Assembly (NCBI GenBank): GCA_014843695.1
Contig: CM026400.1
Location: 44,864,638-44,928,637 of the forward strand
Length of the DNA stretch: 64,000 bases
Source: Archivesica marissinica
Lineage: Eukaryota; Mollusca; Bivalvia; Venerida; Vesicomyidae
Direction: 5' to 3'
Part shown: positions 53,401 to 63,419 of the stretch, one piece after another
Numbering within the stretch: the first letter of the stretch is position 1
How the letters are laid out: each line of letters opens with the position of its first letter
Notes under the pieces: model-generated
What the model was told of the DNA's origin: nothing
Databases searched by the model: none
What the model saw: the letters and a program-made list of their open reading frames with translations, nothing else
Made by a program: the position numbers and the translations under genes

Positions 53401-56153
53401 AACGACCAGTGACCAGCAACTGTCATGTAGAGGTCCGATGTGATAATGCTGGGCAAGACAGCAGGTAAAGGTTTAAGACAGGTTTGTCTGTATATCAAGC
53501 AACTCGACAGCAGTCACCAACTTGCAGCAACGACCAGTGACCAGCAACTGTCATGTAGAGATCCAATTTGATAATGCTGGACAAGACAGCAGGTAAAGGT
53601 TTAAGACAGGTTTGTCTGTATATCAAGCAACTCGACAGCAGTCACCAATTTGCAACAACGACCAGTGACCAGCAACTGTCATGTAGAGATTCGATGTGAT
53701 AATGCTGGACAAGACAGCAGGTAAAGGTTTAAGACAGGTTTGTCTGTATATCAAGCAACTCGACAGCAGTCACCAATTTGCAACGACCAGTGACCAGCAA
53801 CTGTCATGTAGAGATCCGATTTGATAATGCTGGACAAGACAGCAGGTAAAGGTTTAAGACAGGTTTGTCTGTATATCAAGCAACTCGACAGCAGTCACCA
53901 ATTTGCAACGACCAGTGACCAGCAACTGTCATGTAGAGATCCGATTTGATAATGCTGGACAAGACAGCAGGTAAAGGTTTAAGACAGGTTTGTCTGTATA
54001 TCAAGCAACTCGACAGCAGTCACCAATTTGCAACGACCAGTGACCAGCAACTGTCATGTAGAGATCCGATTTGATAATGCTGGACAAGACAGCAGGTAAA
54101 GGTTTAAGACAGGTTTGTCTGTATATCAAGCAACTCGACAGCAGTCACCAATTTGCAACGACCAGTGACCAGCAACTGTCATGTAGAGATCCGATTTGAT
54201 AATGCTGGACAAGACAGCAGGTAAAGGTTTAAGACAGGTTTGTCTGTATATCAAGCAACTCGACAGCAGTCACCAATTTGCAACGACCAGTGACCAGCAA
54301 CTGTCATGTAGAGATCCGATTTGATAATGCTGGACAAGGCAGCAGGTAACGGTTTAAGACAGGTTTGTCTGTATATCAAGCAACTCGACAGCAGTCACCA
54401 ACTTGCAGCAACGACCAGTGACCAGCAACTGTCATGTAGAGATTCGATGTGATAATGCTGGGCAAGGCAGCAGGTAAAGGTTTAAGACAGGTTTGTCTGT
54501 ATATCAAGCAACTCGACAGCAGTCACCAACTTGCAGCAACGACCAGTGACCAGTAACTGTCATGTAGAGATCCGATTTGATAATGCTGGACAAGACAGCA
54601 GGTAAAGGTTTAAGACAGGTTTGCAACGACCAGTGACCAGCAACTGTCATGTAGAGATCCGATTTGATAATGCTGGACAAGACAGCAGGTAAAGGTTTAA
54701 ATTTGGTTTATTCTTAAATAATGTAATCAGAAATATATATACAAACTTTTTCTGTGAACTGTCTGTATTATCTTGTTTCATATATAGGTGCCAGGTGTCT
54801 CTCCCGGCCGCCAGGTACGGCTTCAGCTTGTGTTTCACCAACGGATCACTGTCCACCCCAACATGTCTGTCCAACACAGACTCTAGGGTGCTATCCTCAT
54901 TTATTCTGATCAAAATTAATTGAAAATGATGTAAGACATTAAAATATTATGTAGAAATCAGTATTCTGTGTGTAACATAAGTATTATGTAGAAATCAGTA
55001 TTCTGTGTGTAACATAAGTTATTATGTAGAAATCAGTATTCTGTGTGTAACATAAGTATTATGTAGAAATCAGTATTCTGTGTGTAACATAAGTTATTAT
55101 GTAGAAATCAGTATTCTGTGTAACATAAGAAATACACAAGATGATTATTACAGAAGCATAAAATTAAAAAAAAGAATGTTTTTGGTATGTTTTTTAAAGT
55201 TTATTTAACGTCGCTACCGGCTAACACCTTTCCTGGGCAGGCTCCAGCGGTTAACCAGTATTTGGTGCACCAACCTCCGTAAGAAACTGCCAACTTTGTT
55301 CAAATCAGCGACCGTAGCCACTCGACCACGGGAGGCAGACGTGTACAGCATGTGTCAATATGTAGTCCAACCAACAGCCGTGATCATATCACGAGTTTCC
55401 AGTTTCACGAGGTGTCTATTTGTATAATGGTTTCAGATAGAATGCATACTTATATCCATGGATACGAAATGCTAGGGTGAATTTCTTTTTTGTTTATGAC
55501 AATGCTGATATTCACATCTAATTTGCAGAGGATAAATGATCTATATCAATAATAAATAAAAAAATTAAAAATTTCGTTTTTTGAAACTTTTGTCACATTT
55601 TTCTGTGCACAAGTTTGGTAAAAAAAAAAAATCCCTACCAATCAACACTATTTTGTGTGTGTGCATGAAATGGCAAACACAGGAAAATTATTTGGGTCTA
55701 ATGTAATGTTTGTAAATTAACACAATAATACTATACATCATAGAATAATTTGCAAATTGTTCTATGCGGAATATTATATATTATATTCCTGATGGAATCC
55801 ATCGCCATGAGGGAGAGAGAAGAAGAAGAGGCCATGTTGAATTTAAATGCCTTGCCTAAGGGCACAATCGTAACGGCTCCAGCAGGGCGCAAACTCCGGA
55901 CTCCTTTCTCACCTGAAGCGAACGCGCTACCACTGCGCTATCACGGCTTAACAAGAAAGATTATTATAAGTTTTCATAGTTTGTTTCGCAATCGTTGTGA
56001 AATAGTTAAAGTCTATGCTTAAATATACCCCCCCCCCAAACATTTACCCCCTAAATATACCCCCAAAGAAACTCAAATATTTACCTCCTATCAACGAGTG
56101 TGAGGTCCACATCAGGAAATAACCACTCAATCTGCCAAAATATCTTCTTCAAT
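50421..56153 (-). CDS. ZNHIT6: BCD1/ZNHIT6 homologue (box C/D snoRNA protein 1), C-terminal exons
   Basis: Exons in transcript order 56153-56085, 54905-54747, 52472-52357 and 50575-50421 join with phases 2,2,1 across GT-AG introns. They encode KKIFWQIEWLFPDVDL; then RINEDSTLESVL with SDPLVKHKLKPYL; then FYKLDATRPLLENF and EYPTIHVVLP; then an acidic Ser/Gln/Asn-rich tail ending in TGA at 50421. This is the conserved C-terminal half of BCD1, an assembly factor for box C/D snoRNPs in the nucleus. The N-terminal HIT-type zinc finger was not found below 56153 or elsewhere in the window, so upstream exons probably lie beyond 64000, or I missed them. The intron after the first exon ends next to a 37-bp array; the next two introns hold a 125-bp and a 21-bp array. 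Confidence 0.85.
50702..52162 (+). repeat. 21-bp minisatellite, about 69 units, in the last ZNHIT6 intron
   Basis: AGTATTCAATGTAAAGCTAG + G, with variants GTGTTCAA, ATCATTCAA and GTAGTCAA in repeating blocks. Open in several frames on both strands (up to 540 codons). Flanks 52163-52325 hold decayed units. Confidence 0.97.
52503..52910. mobile_element. M7 MITE, truncated at both ends
   Basis: ACTAACATTGAATCAATAAA, TTCATATAACGGGATATCC and AATATGCATAGGCACAACT match 60455-60900. The TTAA termini are gone and the right part runs into (TA)n. Confidence 0.78.
52994..53235. mobile_element. M5 TTAA MITE with two hairpins, ZNHIT6 intron
   Basis: Reverse orientation relative to 23474: AAAACTTTGCACGCTAGCGG at the left and TTTACTCAGCAGGCAATGG at the right. 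Hairpin arms are GCAAACAGCATAGAACC with a partner interrupted by CAAGACTAT, and GCAAACAACATAGATC with a decayed TTGTTTGC arm. Confidence 0.8.
53250..54700 (+). repeat. ~125-bp minisatellite, about 12 units, ZNHIT6 intron
   Basis: Each unit has TTTAAGACAGGTTTGTCTGT, AGCAACTCGACAGCAGTCAC and CAGTGACCAGCAACTGTCAT. The first segment resembles the M8 terminal sequence (TTAAGACAGGTTTGACTGTA). Confidence 0.95.
54943..55130 (+). repeat. 37-bp minisatellite, five units
   Basis: ATTATGTAGAAATCAGTATT + CTGTGTGTAACATAAGT, 38 bp upstream (transcript sense) of the exon ending at 54905. Confidence 0.93.
55192..55340 (-). mobile_element. SINE-4 with SINE-3-type tail, internally deleted
   Basis: AAAGTTTATTTAACGTCGCT then ACCTTTCCTGGGCAGGCTCC and GTAAGAAACTGCCAACTTTG. 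Most of the head is deleted. Confidence 0.75.
55795..55952 (-). mobile_element. SINE-1, tail-truncated
   Basis: CCTGATGGAATCCATCGCCA at the left, GCCTTGCCTAAGGGCACAAT, and the head at the right (ACCTGAAGCGAACGCGCTAC, CACTGCGCTATCACG). Confidence 0.82.
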
Positions 56154-56338
56154 CTATATAACATACAGCAACAAGAACAGTTTAAAAACAGTACCCTTTC
56201 TATGATTTGGAGCTTATATAACTGGCCTCTAATCTCATTGCTGAGTCTTGCTGTATCTGGCGGAACATAGCAACAACATTTGACGTAGAAAACATCTGTG
56301 CCACGAATAACTTTGTTGCATACTTTCTAGTATTATTA

Positions 56339-56572
56339 GTCTGATTAGCGCAGTGGTTAACGCGCTCGCTTCTCACCAATGCAACCAAGGTTCGATCCTC
56401 GGACCGAGAAGTATGTGAGATGGTACGATGGTCGCCAGATCGGACAGGTGGGTTTTCTCCGGGTGCTTCGGTTTCCTCCCACACGAATAACCACATTTAT
56501 GCTTTCATCCGAGCCAACGAGAGGTATTAATATAAGTTGTTAAAACTTGCTTCGCAATCGTTGTAAAATAAG
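56339..56572 (+). mobile_element. SINE-2, complete
   Basis: Head TGATTAGCGCAGTGGTTAAC with box B GGTTCGATCC, middle GGGTGCTTCGGTTTCCTCCC, tail GCTTCGCAATCGTTGTAAAA. TTATTAGT occurs on both sides (56333-56340, 56575-56582), a probable target duplication. Confidence 0.88.
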
Positions 56573-56582
56573 GTTTATTAGT

Positions 56583-57313
56583 ATACTTAACATTGTGTCA
56601 TGTACCTGTGGTTTTAAATGCAAATAAACAACTGAACAACAAATCGGCCTTCGTGATATATTTCTACGCATAAGAACTTCAAACTCGGGTTATTCTGCGA
56701 TATACCACGGTTGATACTTATTATTTCGATTATAACACGACTTACTCCTAATAATTTTAAAGGAGTATTTTCTTCAAATGCCGCAGCATTTGGCTTTCGA
56801 AATTTCCTCCCGCGTAAGGGATGATGACGTTATTTTTTATGGAAAATATCAATCTAGTGCATAAATTGTAACTGATCAATAATTTTATTTATAAATAAAA
56901 CTGTACAGAATAGTAACTGAAACGTAACTTAACAGAAAAACAAGACGGACAAGAGATTATCTGATTCTAAAAATAGCTCACGTCCGTGAATTCCCACGCT
57001 ATTTTTTACAAACATCACATGACTTTCATTCATAAAACTTTACACGCATTGTATAAATAGAACAGCCAAAACACGGTGTGCGCGCAGCATAGTTCAAGGT
57101 AGGTATATCGTAGAATAACCCGAGTTAGGATTTTACTCTACAAGTATTTATGTTATTAGCTGGGTCGTGTTAGAATTATTAATTACTTGTAACTTGTGGT
57201 GTTATTCTTCCTTCTCGACATTGGGTACGGCATCAGTCGAAGATCAATGTTACGTATCCCCGCCTGCTTCTCTAACTCACGTAGCTGTAAATATATACAC
57301 ATCATACTGTATA
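56583..57313. other. No gene recognised
   Basis: AT-rich; contains TATAAATAGAACAGCC at 57052 and CATAGTTCAAG|GTAGGT near 57090-57105, which together could be a TATA box and a short first exon. No following exon can be identified. Confidence 0.3.
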
Positions 57314-57514
57314 TACAGTCTACATCCGTTATGTCGAAGTCCGTCGCACCGAACAAAATACTTTGACATAACCGAAATTTGACGTAACGAAATTCGATAT
57401 AAACAGATCTAGTTATATGTAAAATGATAGTGTCTGAAACGGGACTTTGATCCGACTTCGAGATAACCGGAGAATTCGACATAACCAACTTTGACATAAT
57501 GGATGTAGACTGTA
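57314..57514. mobile_element. M9 Tc1/mariner-like MITE
   Basis: TACAGTCTACATCCGTTATG at the left and CATAATGGATGTAGACTGTA at the right, inverted and starting at TA. The interior carries further inverted TCGA-rich segments. Confidence 0.85.
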
Positions 57515-57519
57515 TAAAA

Positions 57520-58000
57520 GGGAGTTATCCGATATGTATATTAGGGAGTTATCCGACATGTATATCAGGGAGTTATCCAACATGTATATTAGGGAGTTAT
57601 ACAACATATATATTAGGGAGTTATCCAACATGTATATTAGGGAGTTATACAACATGTATATAAGGGAGTTATACAACATATATATTAGGGAGTTATCCAA
57701 CATATATATTAGGGAGTTATACAACATGTATATAAGGGAGTTATACAACATGTATATAAGGGAGTTATCCAACATGTATATTAGGGAGTTATCCGACATG
57801 TATATTAGGGAGTTATACAACATGCATATTAGGGAGTTATACAACATGTATATTAGGGAATTATCCAACATGTATATTAGGGAGTTATACAACATGTATA
57901 TTAGGGAATTATCCAACATGTATATTAGGGAGTTATACAACATGTATATTAAGGAGTTATCCAACATATATATTAGGGAGTTATCCAACATGTATATCAT
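57520..58000 (+). repeat. 24-bp minisatellite, about 20 units
   Basis: AGGGAGTTATCCAACATGTA + TATT. Begins 6 bp after the right end of M9. Open in two frames because 24 is a multiple of three. Confidence 0.95.
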
Positions 58001-58520
58001 AGTCAATAGATAGATATGGATTTAACTTACTTGTGTATAAGGGAATTATCAAGATCTTAGATTGTATTTAGGGAATTTTCATCAGTTTATATTAGTAATT
58101 ATGATATAGATACCGCTATATATTAAGGGATAAATCGGAATTTATCTGCCAAGGAAGATAATAGAAAAGCCAGTAAGGTGCCATGTTGACGGACGGACGA
58201 CGCACAGCTGTCAAGGTACAGGCTGATTATAATAGCTCACCCTATTCAGAAGTATGAAAATAAATTATAGGAATAAATTTGAAAGCATGCCAATAATATA
58301 TCAAATTTCACAGTCATACAAGTCAATGATCAATACCTGCATGCTGTTCTACATTGTAGTTTATTGATTTTAAGTTTTGAATAAATAAAGAGAACAATTC
58401 TGTAAAGTTTGGTACATGTGCAAAATACAAGGGACTAAAATGAGACACCGAATTGTATTGAACCCTGAATGACTGGCAAGTACATGCAAGTAAGCATTTA
58501 GAATAAACCTATTTAAAAAT

Positions 58521-58746
58521 TAGTTTATACAAATTTATTTTTAGCTAGATTGCGAAACAAGTTCTTTCAACTTATATTAATCACTCTCGAGACCTCATTC
58601 CTGATGGAATCCATCGCTATGAAGGAGAGAGAAGAGGCGATGTGGAATTTAAATGCCTTGCCTAAGGGTACAATCGTAACGGCTCCAGCGGGGCTCGAAC
58701 TCCGGACCTGAAGCGAACGCTCATCAACTGCGCTATCACGACTTCC
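58521..58746 (-). mobile_element. SINE-1, full length
   Basis: TATACAAATTTATTTTTAGC tail at the left, GCCTTGCCTAAGGGTACAAT, head GGGGCTCGAACTCCGGACCT and GCTATCACGACTTCC at the right. Confidence 0.9.
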
Positions 58747-58992
58747 ACGTTATTATTTAAAAATTAAAATTGCAGTTAAAGAATATTTATTTTACGCTGT
58801 TCCACATAAAGGTCTACACAGAAAATATAAACCTGACTATTTATAATTGTCATATGTTTCCATTTCAATAAAATAATTTGTGAATATCTGCATAAAAATG
58901 ATTGTTTGTTTTTTGTTTTATTTTGTTTTTTAAATCTCACAAACAGCATGCATCATATTGTGACTCTCCAGCTAATATTGTTGGAGGAAGTT

Positions 58993-59155
58993 ATATTTCG
59001 GGTTTTACGCCTGCATCAGCACCATTTTGGGCTATATCGCTGGCGGGCAGTTTACCTAACAACACCTTTCCTGGGCAGGCTCCAGCGGTTAACCAGTACT
59101 TGGGTGCACCAACCTCCATAAGAAACTGCCAACTTTTTCATATAAATGAGACACG
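58993..59155 (-). mobile_element. SINE-4, head-truncated
   Basis: ATTTCGGGTTTTACGCCTGC to CCTCCATAAGAAACTGCCAA and TTTTTCATATAAATGAGAC. The tRNA head is absent. Confidence 0.85.
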
Positions 59156-59997
59156 GATTGAATTTAAGCCTTATAAAGGTAGAATTTAGCGACCAAGAGT
59201 AACGTTTATAAATACACACACATACACACACCTATGTTAAAATCGATACCAGATTATGATAACAGGCAAAACTATTTTACCTGTTTCTAATTATATTTGG
59301 CTACAGTCAAGAATACTATTTCAAGATGTTGTGCAATATTAATTGATGAGCCACACGCAGGTCATACATTAACCTGTATCAACCAACCGACCTACAATGC
59401 TTGATTGACCTGGATATAACTCCGTCAAATATTGCCGGCTGAAGCACGTTTAATGTATAATATGCAATGTAAATCAAGGTATACAGATAACTATATATTA
59501 TTTATACCAGTTTACATAAAATGTGAATTCATGTAATTATATTGTTAGTGCGGATTAACTGTCTCTTATAGTGGTCATACGAATATTCATAAGGCATAGC
59601 TTATTGCTGAAAATGAGCAACAGTAAATGTATTCCACTAAGTTCGGGTACATACACACAATCCTATTATACCCGTGTCAATAAAGTACACTCTCTATAAT
59701 TGTATGCAAATGATAGGTAACAGAGACCGTTGAATCTGCACAAGGTAACAGAGACCATTGAATCTGCACAAACTATACATTGCACATACGAGCAGACGAC
59801 ATACTGTACATTGATCTTATAATATTCAGCGTTTATATCGTCTGTAACGTTACACCTCGCTGGTTCATGTAGTACACATCGAAATAGTTTAATCCACAGT
59901 AGTATACCTATAGGAAGCGCTATGCCTCACTGATTCTGATTTTTCCCTCCCGATCCGATTGCACCATCTATATACAACATGGAAACGGTCGTCAAGG
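59156..59997. other. No feature recognised
   Basis: AT-rich. One short direct repeat (GGTAACAGAGACC.TTGAATC) near 59715-59770. No coding run. Confidence 0.4.
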
Positions 59998-60425
59998 TCA
60001 TCTGGATGAGGAAGACCCCGGGTGTCCCTTTCAACACCACAGACCTCTAAATTGGCTTACAAAAAGGTGTAGATCCAGATGAGCCGTCTCGTGATGAGCC
60101 GTCTCATCAGGATCTGCACTTTTTTCAAGTAATATAACTATTTTTAGAATTTTTTTTACCCATTTTGATAAATGAACTGATCCAAATGTAATTTTGTTAT
60201 TAATTTATTGGTCTAAAAATATCATGGACCAGTCCATGTCAGTTACTTGGTGTTGAATGGGTTAAGCAGTATTTCAGACACGGTTGGGCACACAGGCAGA
60301 ACCAACAACCTACCTACTGCAAGCCAGCTGGATAGATTCCTACATGAAAGTATACGAAATTCGAACCTACAGCAGTGAGGGGCACGTGATTTGAAGTCAG
60401 TGACCATAATCAGCCACGGAGACCC
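59998..60425 (-). mobile_element. SINE-5 interrupted by an M6 MITE
   Basis: GGATGAGGAAGACCCCGGGT at the left, then the MITE at 60026-60262, then CAGTATTTCAGACACGG, ACCTACTGCAAGCCAGCTGG and the head CAGTGACCATAATCAGCCAC. Confidence 0.75.
60026..60262. mobile_element. M6 TTAA MITE within SINE-5
   Basis: CCCTTTCAACACC at the left and GGTGTTGAATGGGTTAA at the right. Internal hairpin TAGATCCAGATGAGCC with GTCTCATCAGGATCTGCAC. Reverse of 40225-40461. Confidence 0.85.
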
Positions 60426-60454
60426 CATGCATACAAATGAACTGACGTAATTGC

Positions 60455-60900
60455 TTAAAGCGACATTACATCGCAAAAAGCAAATAAAATGCTTTTTTTC
60501 ACGTATAAAACTATAAATGCATTGGTACTACAAATTCTTCCGAACATATTCGAACACTAACATTGAATTAAATTATTTTGTGGTCTACAAACTTTCAAAA
60601 TTGAAAGTAGGATTTCATATAATGATCCTGAATTGACGTTTAGAGATAATTTAACTAAGATTACTCGACAAATAAATATACATAGGCACAAACGTTATTC
60701 GTGATACACAGGTTGTATTAAGCATGTATGTCGACCCTGTTTACATTATTTTGTTATGTCAACAAATCGCGTATACGATGCTTGTTTATTAGTTGAAATA
60801 CTCAGTTTTTGAGGCAAATATTTGGAAAAAATTTATACCATATAATAGGAAATTACATTCTGTATAAATTTGAGTTTTCACTGATGTAGTGTCGCTTTAA
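60455..60900. mobile_element. M7 TTAA MITE, complete, 446 bp
   Basis: TTAAAGCGACATTACATCG at the left, GATGTAGTGTCGCTTTAA at the right, a terminal inverted repeat of about 17 bp with TTAA at the edge. It ends 68 bp before the cGLR start codon. Confidence 0.87.
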
Positions 60901-60931
60901 ATGTACAGTACTATTAATTTTGTAGATTACC

Positions 60932-60961
60932 GTAACCTATTCAACACCAAGTAATTGACAT
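60932..60961 (+). mobile_element. M6 MITE end fragment upstream of the cGLR start
   Basis: TAACCTATTCAACACCAAGT + AATTGACAT matches the first 29 bp of M6 (40226-) with two differences. It ends 7 nt before the ATG at 60969, so it would form most of the proximal 5' UTR. Confidence 0.7.
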
Positions 60962-60968
60962 AATCAGA

Positions 60969-62561
60969 ATGGCGACCAATGAGAGTACAGTACCCGACAA
61001 AGCATCGCAAGACCGTCGCCCAGCATGGCCATATGAGATGTGGATCATAGAAGAAATTGCAGACACGAAAGAAGCGACTAATGCTGAATTATCACCAGAT
61101 AAAACTCCAAAAGAAGAAGAAATAACATATGATAAAACTGCAAAAGAGGAAGAACCATTTGAAGACAAATTGGAATATGAAGCTGACCATTGGAGTGACG
61201 AGCTAGATGCTATCATTACTGATTCATGCCCAATCAATACTTTATTGAATACTATCGGATCACCAGACGTAAGTCTTTCTTTAGCTGCTGGACAAATGAA
61301 CAGCTTGATAACAACAATGGTGAAGAACACATTAGATAATCTTAGTATGACATACAAGCTCTTTCAAGACAGTTATCTGATGCCAGTAGGTAGTATGACT
61401 GAAAATACAAAAATCCACGAAGCCGACGAGTTTGATTTTGCAGTGATACTTCCAATACTGGCACAGGAGGATTACTTTAGTCTAGTCGAAAGTAAACATG
61501 GGAAAGTTCCGAATCCTTCTACCAAATCTCTAATAGATGAAATATTAAGCAATGAGGATTTAGAAGTAGCATTCAATGACTTTCAACACTTCCTTAGAAA
61601 GATCTGGTCCGTTCATATGACAAACTATATCCCGGAAGGGTGGACAGTTCTGAATCCATTAGGCCATTCTGAGAAACAAAGTGTTGCAGCAACGTTTCAT
61701 TTGGAGAGAGAGTCTGACAAGACAAAGGTAGATCTTGATGTATGTTTCTGGATACCACTCGATGCAAAATGTCTGTCCAGATTTCCAGAACATGAGCTAC
61801 CACAACAAGATTATCTTATCCACAACTGCCTGGATAAAAATGGTCTTGTATATGCAGTATTGCCACAAGACAGAAACATATGCCTTGCTATGAACACAAT
61901 CAGATTTGCCATGTCGCCTGTAGAAAGGGAAACACTGCAGAAATATGGGCCTGAGAACGGAAGACTGATATGTTACCGACTCTCCAAGTGTATTGCGGCT
62001 GCACTGATACCAAAAGTGAGAAAGAGCGAAGAATGCGAACACTGTTTTGAGAGTCTTGTATCGTCTTACTGTTTGAAAAATATAGTACTATACATGATAG
62101 CATATCACACAGATGATGCTAGTTGGACAACAGAAAAAATTCCAAACCGAGTCTTCGAAGTATTTGTCATCTTGACCTTTTGCATGAAGGTTAACTGCGG
62201 AATGGTTTCTGCATACTTCACTCCATATCAGTTAGACATAGAGATGCACATGTACTATGATCCGAATAGTAAATGTGTAATTGACCGAAGCAATGAATGG
62301 CTATACATTAGCCAAGTTCCGTGCAGCTTACCGAATATAGAGAGCATAAAACATAAGACAGAGGACGAAGCTTCGGTTCAGGCATTGACAGATTATGAAA
62401 CGTTCTTGATGAGTAGCGAGTGGCGATACCCTGAAGTTATATGCAGACTGACGGAACTTCTGACAGTGCTGATGTGCGAAGACAAGACTGACAGAGAAGA
62501 GCTGGTCAATGATCCGGGCTGGAACTATTTTGGTCTGAACTTGTCAGAAACCAAGTTATAA
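60969..62561 (+). CDS. cGAS-like receptor / Mab-21 domain nucleotidyltransferase, intronless
   Basis: 530 residues in one exon, with ATG context CAGAATGG. Residues 1-80 are an acidic, disordered-looking extension with a repeated DKTxKEEE motif. The Mab-21/cGAS fold follows: a spine helix about 105-135, the nucleotidyltransferase motif PVGSM at 139-143 followed by E154-F-D156, and the third acidic residue D255 in KVDLDVCFW. The C-terminal helical lobe has FAMSPVERETLQ (313-324), CYRLSKCI (335-342) and SYCLKNIVLYMI (366-377). With all three acids present it could make a cyclic or linear oligonucleotide second messenger that signals through STING, as known animal cGLRs do; its ligand and product are unknown. 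No canonical cGAS-type zinc-thumb is evident. Length is somewhat above a core Mab-21 protein because of the acidic leader. A dead Mab-21 paralogue is less likely given the intact triad. Confidence 0.9.
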   Translation: MATNESTVPDKASQDRRPAWPYEMWIIEEIADTKEATNAELSPDKTPKEEEITYDKTAKEEEPFEDKLEYEADHWSDELDAIITDSCPINTLLNTIGSPDVSLSLAAGQMNSLITTMVKNTLDNLSMTYKLFQDSYLMPVGSMTENTKIHEADEFDFAVILPILAQEDYFSLVESKHGKVPNPSTKSLIDEILSNEDLEVAFNDFQHFLRKIWSVHMTNYIPEGWTVLNPLGHSEKQSVAATFHLERESDKTKVDLDVCFWIPLDAKCLSRFPEHELPQQDYLIHNCLDKNGLVYAVLPQDRNICLAMNTIRFAMSPVERETLQKYGPENGRLICYRLSKCIAAALIPKVRKSEECEHCFESLVSSYCLKNIVLYMIAYHTDDASWTTEKIPNRVFEVFVILTFCMKVNCGMVSAYFTPYQLDIEMHMYYDPNSKCVIDRSNEWLYISQVPCSLPNIESIKHKTEDEASVQALTDYETFLMSSEWRYPEVICRLTELLTVLMCEDKTDREELVNDPGWNYFGLNLSETKL

Positions 62562-62880
62562 GATTGGTTTTGTTACCGAATTGGAAACCGATTGAAGACT
62601 GACAGTGCTGATGTGCGAAGTCAAGATTGACAGAGAAGAGCTGGTCAATGATCCGGGCTGGAACTATATTGGTCTGAACTTGTTAGAAACTAACAGTCAT
62701 AAGATTGGTTTTGATACCAAATTGGAAACCGATTGAAGACTGACAGTGCTGATGTGCGAAGACAAGATTGACAGAGAAGAGCTGGTCAATGATCCGGGCT
62801 GGAACTATATTGGTCTGAACTTGTTAGACACTAACAGTCATAAGATTGGTTTTGATACCGAATTGGAAACCGATTGAAGA
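62460..62880 (+). repeat. Triplication of the cGLR 3' end (139-141 bp units)
   Basis: Unit 1 (62460-62598) holds the last 33 codons, the stop and 37 nt of 3' UTR. Units 2 (62599-62739) and 3 (62740-62880) repeat it with few changes. In units 2 and 3 the stop region differs (ACTAACAGTCATAAG for ACCAAGTTATAAG), so the copied frame would read about 15 codons further to TGA. Confidence 0.93.
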
Positions 62881-63143
62881 CGAATATATTTAACGGCCCA
62901 AATGTATCTTCAATGAATCCTTTTACAACAGACATAGAGGATATTTGTGTTTATTAGTGTAAGATTATTACCTTACTTACATGAACAGAGACTAATAGGA
63001 AAATTGTTCAAACGCAAATTTAGCAAGAAATTAACAATTTTAGACACCACAACCATCTATGCTCTTCTGAAAATGTATCCATGCCTTTCTATTGTACTTT
63101 GTTTATGTATTGTTTGCTATAAATATGCTATCATATTTAATGC

Positions 63144-63149
63144 AATAAA
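63144..63149 (+). terminator. Polyadenylation signal AATAAA of the cGLR gene
   Basis: TGCAATAAATATATTG, first strong AATAAA after the cGLR stop and the triplicated block, giving a 3' UTR of about 600 nt. Confidence 0.5.
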
Positions 63150-63216
63150 TATATTGAATTGAATTGTAAGATAGGATTTTATTTCATCGAGTGATCACCG
63201 AAATTTGGATTTTATT

Positions 63217-63419
63217 TAGTTTATTCAAACTTACTTTAGCTTGATTGCGAAACAAGTTCTTACAACTTATAGTAATCACTCTCATTCCTGATGGAACCCA
63301 TTTCCATGAGGGAGAGAGAAGAGGCAACGTGGAATTAAAATGCCTTGTCTAAGGGCACAATCGTAACGGCTCCAGCGGGGCCTTTTCGCAGCCGCAGTTT
63401 ACGCGCTACCATGACTTCG
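63217..63419 (-). mobile_element. SINE-1
   Basis: TTTAGTTTATTCAAACTTAC tail at the left, CATTTCCATGAGGGAGAGAG, GCCTTGTCTAAGGGCACAAT, and a decayed head at the right (CGCGCTACCATGACTTCG). Confidence 0.85.

Noticed and set aside
56200..56496. 98-codon minus-strand frame as the missing upstream ZNHIT6 exon
   Set aside because: Half of it is the SINE-2 insertion, and the remaining part does not have the required phase or any ZNHIT6 feature.
57413..58013. Frames of 159-197 codons in the 24-bp array
   Set aside because: Array read-through. The TTAGGG inside each unit is isolated, so a telomeric origin is also rejected.
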